DNA from: Thermoleophilia bacterium
GTDB taxonomy: Bacteria > Actinomycetota > Thermoleophilia > Gaiellales > SKUG01
Assembly: GCA_025964465.1 (NCBI GenBank)
Contig: JAOPYS010000142.1
Coordinates: 1 to 18,559, forward strand
DNA length: 18,559 nt
Reading direction: 5' to 3'
The stretch's first letter is position 1, and the number at the start of each line of letters is the position of its first letter. Both the position numbers and the translations under genes were made by a program. The notes below the pieces were generated by a model that saw only the letters and a program-made list of their open reading frames with translations, had not been told where the DNA came from and ran no database searches. This document shows, piece after piece, positions 13,851-18,559 of the stretch.

Positions 13851-14741
13851 TCAATAGTTGAAGCCCTTGACGATGAACTCGACCACCATGGTCCAGCCAC
13901 CGGCGAGCACGAAGAGCAGGATCTTGAAGGGCAGGGAGATCACGACCGGCGGCAGCATGAACATGCCGAGCGAGAGCAGGATGTTCGAGATCACCATGTC
14001 GATCACGAGGAACGGCAGGAGCACCGCGAAGCCCATGATGAAGGCCTTCTTGAGCTCCGAGATGATGAAGCTCGGGATGATCACGCGCAGGGGCAGCGCG
14101 GCGGGGGCCTTGGCGCCGAGCGCCTCGAACTGCTGCTCGGTGATGAGGCAGTTCTTGGTGGCGCCGGTGGTGCGGTCGATGTCGCCGGCCTTGCACGGGA
14201 TCGGGTGCTGATCCTTCGCGAGCTTGTAGAACGTCGCGATCTCCTTGCGGGAGTTCGAGCCCTTGATCTGCTTGACCATGAAGCCCTTGAGCGGCGTCTT
14301 GGCGGCGACGACGGCCTGCTCGAAGCTGATCTTGTCGTTCTGGTAGGGCTGGAGCGCGTCCTTGTTGATCGCGTCGATGGTCGGGCCCATGACGAACAGC
14401 GAGAGGAAGAGCGCGAGGGCGATGATGACGATGTTCGGCGGCACGTTCTGGGCGCCGAGGCCAGAGCGCAGGAAGCTGAGCACCACGACGATGCGCAGGA
14501 AGCTGGTGAGCGTCATCACTGCGAACGGCAGCAGCGAGAGGCCGCCGAGGTAGAGCGCGAGCTGGATGAGTGAATCGACCTGCGCGTCGTCCTTGGGCGC
14601 ACTCCAGGCAGCCACGGGGAAGATGATGAGGAAGGCGAGCGAGCAGAGCGCGATGATGGCCGAGCTGCGGAGCTGCTTGCGCAGCTTGACGCGCTGGTCC
14701 AGTTCGGGCTCTGGTGCCGTGGGGGCGACGACCGAGGTCAT
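13851..14741 (-). CDS. sctR: type III export gate protein SctR/FliP family (296 aa)
   Basis: AGGAG lies nine bases before the ATG at 14741. An N-terminal cytoplasmic stretch (1-26) precedes a hydrophobic signal-like helix (27-48). Core helices follow: about 57-75, 80-93 and 103-125, then after the outer loop two more at about 235-255 and 262-285. Signatures: TLTSFLRIVVVLSFLRSGLG (77-96), LFLSLFVMGP (109-118) and MLPPVVISLPFKILLFVL (266-283). LPPV is FliP-like and SLFVMGPT is closer to SctR. The loop is long (about 125-230) and contains two Cys, in IPCKAG and KNCLITE, both predicted outside the membrane. Five copies normally form the entrance of the export channel. It is first in the sctRSTU operon, behind the 14804-14832 promoter. 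Confidence 0.94.
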   Translation of the reverse strand: MTSVVAPTAPEPELDQRVKLRKQLRSSAIIALCSLAFLIIFPVAAWSAPKDDAQVDSLIQLALYLGGLSLLPFAVMTLTSFLRIVVVLSFLRSGLGAQNVPPNIVIIALALFLSLFVMGPTIDAINKDALQPYQNDKISFEQAVVAAKTPLKGFMVKQIKGSNSRKEIATFYKLAKDQHPIPCKAGDIDRTTGATKNCLITEQQFEALGAKAPAALPLRVIIPSFIISELKKAFIMGFAVLLPFLVIDMVISNILLSLGMFMLPPVVISLPFKILLFVLAGGWTMVVEFIVKGFNY

Positions 14742-14803
14742 GGGGGGAAGCTCCTGGGGAACGCTGGGGGGCGTAGTGCAGGGGTGGGGGCCCGTGCTCC
14801 ACC

Positions 14804-14832
14804 AACGTACGACGGAACTTCCTGGCTGTACA
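14804..14832 (-). promoter_or_regulatory. promoter of the sctRSTU operon
   Basis: On the minus strand TGTACA (14827-14832), 17 bases, TACGTT (14804-14809), with GTCG before the -10. The -35 lies within the perfect palindrome GGCTGTACAGCC (14824-14835), which could also be an operator. Confidence 0.6.
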
Positions 14833-14868
14833 GCCGCAATTGTGGAATCTGCGGCGTGCTCTGGTGAG

Positions 14869-14898
14869 GTGTCAGTCGACTGACACTATCGTGTCAGT
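14869..14898. promoter_or_regulatory. operator cluster of GTGTCAGT half-sites upstream of sctR
   Basis: GTGTCAGTCGACTGACAC (14869-14886) is a perfect 18-base palindrome. Its right half, ACTGACAC (14879-14886), also pairs with GTGTCAGT (14891-14898) around a four-base spacer, so one half-site serves in two dyads; a partial copy, CGTCAGT, follows. The cluster starts about 37 bases upstream of the sctR -35 box, a suitable place for an activator, and lies just after the fliO stop. Confidence 0.6.
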
Positions 14899-14914
14899 TC
14901 CTCGTCAGTTCGTG

Positions 14915-15391
14915 TTACTCACCCGATGCCGGGCGGTCGCGGCGGCTGCGCGCCTTGTTGAGGAGGAGCCCGAAGCTCTCGCCGACGGTGGCGAACTTCT
15001 GGGGCGCGGCGGCCGCGTCGTCGTCGTCCTCGGCGTCGTCGTCGGCTGCGGCGTCGTCGTTACCCGCGGCCTTGGCGACGCGCAGCTTCGGGCGCACGAC
15101 CCGCGGCTCGTCCTCCGTCATCCGCGCGTACTCCTCGGGCGAGATGTCGTCGACCTTGGTGACGGAGCCATCGGCGCCGGAGCCGATCAGGATGTGGCGA
15201 CCGCCGGCGATCTCCACGACGAACAGGGCGCTCTTCTGGTCGAGCGGACGCTTGCCCACGACACGCAGGGCCGAGCCGGAGACCGTGCCGGCACCGACGC
15301 CCATGCGCCGCTTGGCCAGACGGGACAGCCACCACATGAAGGCGCACACGCCCGCGAGGGCCAGGGTTGCGAAGATCGCCTGCGAATCCAT
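14915..15391 (-). CDS. fliO: FliO-like export gate assembly protein (158 aa)
   Basis: GAGGAAGG precedes the ATG at 15391 and lies over the end of fliN; the stop of fliN is five bases away. One membrane segment (about 5-22) is followed by a basic stretch (KRR) and a small beta domain: LRVVGKRPLDQKSALFVVEI (42-61) and GGRHILIGSG, as in FliO proteins. From about 108 the protein is an acidic Asp/Ala-rich tail, then a short basic end. FliO helps assemble the FliP ring and is normally confined to flagellar systems. Its presence in front of sctR is a flagellar trait in this cluster. Confidence 0.85.
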   Translation of the reverse strand: MDSQAIFATLALAGVCAFMWWLSRLAKRRMGVGAGTVSGSALRVVGKRPLDQKSALFVVEIAGGRHILIGSGADGSVTKVDDISPEEYARMTEDEPRVVRPKLRVAKAAGNDDAAADDDAEDDDDAAAAPQKFATVGESFGLLLNKARSRRDRPASGE

Positions 15392-15396
15392 CGTGT

Positions 15397-16101
15397 TCAG
15401 CCTTCCTCGTCGAGCATCTCGACGATGCGCATGCCGTAGCTGCCGTTGATCGAGACGAGCTGCCCGCGCGCGATCAGCTTGCCGCGCACCTTCAGCTCGA
15501 TCGGGGCGTCGATCGGCGTGTCGAGCTCGACGACCGAGCCACGCCCCATCTCGAGGAACTCCTCGACCGTCAGGGCCGCGTTGCCGAGGCCAACTTCCAC
15601 CTGCACCTCGACGTCGAGAACGAGGCCGCTCAGCTCGCTCATCGCCGCTGCGCCGTTGCCGTGGCCGCGCGGGGTGTGCTGCACCTGCGGCAGCTGCGGG
15701 GTCATGACGCTGATGTCGCCGGCATGGGTCATCGCCATGGGGGCCGCCTGCTGCTGCGGCTGCGCGTACTGCTGGACGGGGGCCGGGGCTGCGGCCGGAG
15801 CCATGCCGGGGGTGACGGCAGGTGCCTCGCCGTGCCCGCCCTGCGCCATCCAGTCGCCCTGGCCGTCCATCACCGGCGCGGCGCCGGCCACGTGCCCGTC
15901 CTGCGGGGCCGTGGGTGCACCTCCGAGCCAGTCGTCGGAGCCGCCGCCGTCGTCGCCGCCGAGCCACGAGCCTGCGCCGGCAGGCTCCGCCACCGCCGTG
16001 GGCGCGCTCGGAGGTGCCGGGGCCGTGTCGGGCATGGCCGGGTCGTCCATGCCGAGGTAGCCACCGTCGGCGTCGTCGCCCATCAACCAGGAATCGCTCA
16101 T
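15397..16101 (-). CDS. fliN: FliN/SctQ-type C-ring protein with long N-terminal linker (234 aa)
   Basis: GAGG lies about nine bases before the ATG at 16101. Residues 1-150 are low-complexity with four Trp-centred short motifs (DSWLMGDD, GSWLGGDD, DDWLGGAP, GDWMAQGG). Residues 157-230 are the SPOA domain: VLDVEVQVEVGLGNAALTVE (161-180), FLEMGRGSVVELD, then VRGKLIARGQLVSINGSYGM (205-224). This domain forms the lower ring of the flagellar switch or the SctQ pods that recruit the ATPase complex. An internal Met at 154 just before the domain could be a second start, as in SctQ, but no ribosome binding site is visible there. It is followed five bases later by fliO. Confidence 0.9.
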   Translation of the reverse strand: MSDSWLMGDDADGGYLGMDDPAMPDTAPAPPSAPTAVAEPAGAGSWLGGDDGGGSDDWLGGAPTAPQDGHVAGAAPVMDGQGDWMAQGGHGEAPAVTPGMAPAAAPAPVQQYAQPQQQAAPMAMTHAGDISVMTPQLPQVQHTPRGHGNGAAAMSELSGLVLDVEVQVEVGLGNAALTVEEFLEMGRGSVVELDTPIDAPIELKVRGKLIARGQLVSINGSYGMRIVEMLDEEG

Positions 16102-16174
16102 CGGGGGTACCTCGGGGGGGTCGTTCGGGGGTGGGAAAGCACGGTGTGATCAGGGTGGAGCGGGGTGGGGGCAC

Positions 16175-17125
16175 TCATGAGGCGAGCACGCCCCAGTCCT
16201 CTGGTTCGGGAGGCATCTCGCCACCTGCGTAGGGATCTGCGTACCCGCCGCCCGTGATGCCCGGGTCGGGCTGGGCGACGTCCTCGCCCGGCCCGGTGAG
16301 CGCCAGCGCGAGGCGGTCCTCGATCGCGGCGAGCCGGCCCGTGACCTCGCGGCCGAGCACGGAGAAGGTGATGTCGCCGGCGGGGTCGGCGTCCAGCGCG
16401 ACGACATCGCCGCGCTCGAGCGAGTTGAGCATGCCGAGCGTCATGTGCTGCCGCACGCGCACGGGTGCGGTGATGGCGACGTGGCGCAGCGGGCCGGCGA
16501 GCCGTTCGCCGAGGCGCTGGCGCTCGGCCTCGCCGAGGCCGCGCTCGATGCGCGAGCGCCACATGGTGGAGCGGGCCTCGTTGCCCAGCTGCGGCATCAG
16601 CACGTCGGGGTAGCAGAACAGCAGCACGCCGAGGGGCTGGTCCGAGCCCTGCTCGCGCACCACGGTGCGGGCGATGTGCCAGCGGCACTCGGCCAGCTGG
16701 GGGAGCATCATCGAGAGGGAGCCGGCCATGCTGAAGGTCGGCAGCATCTTCACGCCCTCGTGGGCCCAGGAGCCCGACCACGCCTCGACGATGCGGGCCA
16801 GGAACTGGCGCAGGATCTCGCCCTCCACCTGCGTGAGGGGGGCGCCCTCGTTGCGGTCGGATCGCCAGATGCGCGACAGCACGGCGCTGGAGAGGGACGG
16901 TTCGGAGATCATCACGCCGCTCGCGGGTGAGCGGCTGCCGAACCCGGCGAGCACCGCCTGTGGGTCGCCGTGCACGCCGACGAGCGAATCCAGGTCGGAG
17001 CGGGCGACCGTGACGTAGCCCTCGGTGGCGTGCTCGAGCGACATCGGCGCGAGCAGGGGCGTGAGGGCTCGATCCACCAGTCGGTGGAGCAGCATCAGGG
17101 TTCGGTGGGGGGGGATCTTGGTCAT
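16175..17125 (-). CDS. fliM: FliM-like C-ring protein lacking the CheY-binding N-terminus (316 aa)
   Basis: The start at 17125 is the first Met after the promoter that gives a coherent protein; the ribosome binding site is weak, so Met11 or Met28 are alternatives. The middle domain (about 30-185) has the FliM layout: LTQVEGEILRQFLARIVEAW (97-116) and LGVLLFCYPDVLMP (165-178). A SPOA-like end domain follows (about 213-278: VAITAPVRVRQHMTLGML, then LERGDVVALD). The EIDALL-type N-terminal peptide that binds phosphorylated CheY in flagellar FliM is absent. The last 38 residues are Gly/Pro/acidic and end in EPEDWGVLAS. The protein would form the upper part of a cytoplasmic ring. It opens the fliM-fliN-fliO operon, 73 bases before fliN. 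Confidence 0.85.
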   Translation of the reverse strand: MTKIPPHRTLMLLHRLVDRALTPLLAPMSLEHATEGYVTVARSDLDSLVGVHGDPQAVLAGFGSRSPASGVMISEPSLSSAVLSRIWRSDRNEGAPLTQVEGEILRQFLARIVEAWSGSWAHEGVKMLPTFSMAGSLSMMLPQLAECRWHIARTVVREQGSDQPLGVLLFCYPDVLMPQLGNEARSTMWRSRIERGLGEAERQRLGERLAGPLRHVAITAPVRVRQHMTLGMLNSLERGDVVALDADPAGDITFSVLGREVTGRLAAIEDRLALALTGPGEDVAQPDPGITGGGYADPYAGGEMPPEPEDWGVLAS

Positions 17126-17179
17126 CGCGGAGGGGGAATCCGTGGACGCACGCCGAGGGGTGGGCGAGTGTCCACCTCC

Positions 17180-17208
17180 AACGTACGACCACTCCCGCGT
17201 TTGCGCAA
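17180..17208 (-). promoter_or_regulatory. promoter of the fliM operon
   Basis: On the minus strand TTGCGC (17203-17208), 17 bases, TACGTT (17180-17185), again with GTCG before the -10, as at sctR and sctV. TTGCGCAA is palindromic, so the element may be shared with the divergent tyrS side. Confidence 0.55.
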
Positions 17209-17234
17209 TACCCAGTGTGCTCTGGTCGCCCGCC

Positions 17235-17293
17235 CTCCCCACCATGAGGTCGATGTCGCCGCTGAGCGGCAACATCGACCTCATAGTGGGGGG
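17235..17293. repeat. long near-perfect inverted repeat between fliM and tyrS
   Basis: The left arm (17237-17256) and right arm (17272-17291) match at 19 of 20 positions. They enclose a second stem, GCCGC (17258-17262) with GCGGC (17266-17270), and a TGA loop, giving a stem of about 26 base pairs with two mismatches. It lies in a gap between divergent genes, where an ordinary terminator would not be expected. Confidence 0.75.
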
Positions 17294-17309
17294 ATGGGGG
17301 CCGCGGGGT

Positions 17310-18557
17310 ATGGGCCTCGACATGACCGAGCCTGCCGCCTCCCTCCCTGCCCTCGCCGCCAACGCCGCGGACGCCCTGCCGGCCGGGGGGCTCGCGAAGC
17401 AGCTGGCGAAGGCGGAGGAGGACGGGCGGCCGCTGCGGATCAAGCTCGGCGTCGACCCGACATCGTCGGACATCCACCTCGGGCACTGCGTCGTGCTCGG
17501 CAAGCTGCGCGAGTTCCAGGACGCGGGCCACACGGCGGTGCTGATCATCGGCGACTACACCGCGCGCGTGGGTGATCCGTCGCAGCGCTCCAAGTCGCGC
17601 CCGATGATCACCGGCGAGGAGATCGACGCCAACGCGAAGACCTACGTGGAGCAGGCGGCGCGCATCCTCGACATGGACCGCACCGAGGTGCGCTTCAACG
17701 GCGAGTGGCTCGGGGCGATGAGCATGGACGACCTGTTCGCCCTGGTCAGCCGGTCGACCGTGGCGCGCCTGCTCGAGCGCGACGACTTCGCGAAGCGGTA
17801 CAAGGCCAACGAGTCGATCACGATGCTCGAGATGCTCTACCCCCTCCTGCAGGGCTACGACTCGGTGGCGATCGACGCGGACGTGGAGCTCGGCGGGACG
17901 GACCAGCTCTACAACGTGCTGATGGGGCGCGACCTGATGCCGTCGTACGGCAAGCCGGCGCAGACGGTGCTGACGATGCCGATCCTCGTGGGAACCGACG
18001 GCACCGACAAGATGTCCAAGTCGCTCGGCAACTACATCGGGGTGCTCGACGCGCCGGAGGAGATGTTCGGCAAGACGATGAGCATCCCGGACGCGGCGAT
18101 GCCGGAGTGGTTCCGGCTCGCGTCGGGGCTGCCGCACGCCGAGCGCGAGGACGTGGTCGCGCGGCTCGCGTCGGGCGAGCTGCCCCCGAACGAGGCCAAG
18201 CGCCTGCTCGGTCGCAGCATCGCGGTCCGCTTCCACGGCGACGGGTCGGGGACGGCGGCCGAGGCGCACTTCGACACGCTGTTCCGCGCCAAGGAGGTGC
18301 CCGACGACATCCCGTCCATCAGCGCGACGCAGCTGCCTGTGAACGAGGACGGACGGATCTTCCTGCCGGGGATGCTGGTGGAGCACATGGGCCTGGCCAG
18401 TGGCAACGAGGCGCGCCGGATGATCACCCAGGGCAGCGTGAAGATCGACGGTGAGGTGCTCGACGCGTCGACGCTCGAGATGGACCCGGCGCAGCTCACC
18501 GGCGTGGTGCTGCAGGTCGGCAAGCGTCGGTTCCTGCGCATCGAGGCGGGCGCGTGA
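17310..18557 (+). CDS. tyrS: tyrosyl-tRNA synthetase (415 aa)
   Basis: The enzyme attaches tyrosine to tRNA-Tyr using ATP. Counting from the second possible Met, the class I motif HLGH is at 52-55 and KMSKS at 230-234, with GDYTARVGDPSQRSKSRP (77-94) and LGGTDQLYN (190-198) in the catalytic core. The S4 RNA-binding domain is at about 348-410 (IFLPGMLVEHMGLASGNEAR). The protein is close to the usual length of 400-430 and complete, ending in TGA two bases before the window end. Two starts are possible, 17310 (G-rich run upstream) and 17322 (MTEP). It is unrelated to secretion and marks the right-hand boundary of the type III region. Confidence 0.97.
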   Translation: MGLDMTEPAASLPALAANAADALPAGGLAKQLAKAEEDGRPLRIKLGVDPTSSDIHLGHCVVLGKLREFQDAGHTAVLIIGDYTARVGDPSQRSKSRPMITGEEIDANAKTYVEQAARILDMDRTEVRFNGEWLGAMSMDDLFALVSRSTVARLLERDDFAKRYKANESITMLEMLYPLLQGYDSVAIDADVELGGTDQLYNVLMGRDLMPSYGKPAQTVLTMPILVGTDGTDKMSKSLGNYIGVLDAPEEMFGKTMSIPDAAMPEWFRLASGLPHAEREDVVARLASGELPPNEAKRLLGRSIAVRFHGDGSGTAAEAHFDTLFRAKEVPDDIPSISATQLPVNEDGRIFLPGMLVEHMGLASGNEARRMITQGSVKIDGEVLDASTLEMDPAQLTGVVLQVGKRRFLRIEAGA

Positions 18558-18559
18558 GG

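Noticed and set aside
15640..15642. Internal start of fliN giving a separate SPOA-only protein, as in SctQ
   Set aside because: A Met precedes the domain, but no ribosome binding site is visible upstream of it.
11027..17125. Plain flagellar operon
   Set aside because: Not excluded, but ranked below a mixed system because of the SctT signature, needle-like genes in the same window and the missing CheY-binding peptide. FliO and gene order keep it as the main alternative.
16098..18386. Long minus-strand open frame across tyrS and fliM
   Set aside because: It is a frame shadow; tyrS on the opposite strand and fliM in another frame have clear motifs there.
1..18559. CRISPR arrays, insertion sequences, rRNA or complete tRNA genes
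   Set aside because: Looked for regularly spaced repeats, transposase motifs and tRNA folds; none was found.

Overview
The window is about 70% G+C, with short intergenic gaps, some GTG starts and few strong U-tract terminators. A PadR regulator translationally coupled to a HAAS-domain membrane protein, a pairing common in Gram-positive bacteria, points to a high-GC Gram-positive, most likely an actinobacterium. A motile Thermoleophilia-like lineage is a guess from general impression only; there is no rRNA or other marker here to confirm it.

Layout. The left part (1-4390, + strand) holds a 5'-truncated protein with hydrophobic stretches, then five small secretion-associated genes. Three of these (1461-2159, 2566-2790, 3072-3695) end in a short helical hairpin that resembles type III needle or inner-rod subunits. 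The other two (2159-2485, 3989-4390) are small unrecognised proteins whose ends resemble each other. A hairpin-rich convergent gap (4391-4834) follows. From there to 17125 nearly everything is on the minus strand and forms three transcription units of a type III export machine: fliM-fliN-fliO (17125 to 14915), sctR-sctS-sctT-sctU (14741 to 11027) and sctV plus two accessory genes (8250 to 4835). Each unit starts with a matching promoter (a -35 box, 17 bases, then TACGTT or TACCGT preceded by GTCG). Between sctU and sctV sits an unrelated block: a padR-HAAS pair on the + strand and a cation/proton antiporter on the minus strand. The + strand tyrosyl-tRNA synthetase gene at the right edge is diverged from fliM.

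How it fits together. SctR, S, T, U and V form the membrane export gate, FliM and FliN the cytoplasmic ring, and FliO assists gate assembly. This gene order is flagellar. Several features look non-flagellar: needle/rod-like small proteins encoded in the same window, an SctT with the D-x-Q-R-G signature of injectisome SctT rather than FliR, an SctV with injectisome-like stretches, and a FliM without the N-terminal CheY-binding peptide. The main proposal is therefore a type III secretion system of mixed flagellar and injectisome character in a probable monoderm. The secretion ATPase, the basal-body rings and any flagellin or hook genes lie outside the window, so a divergent flagellum cannot be excluded.
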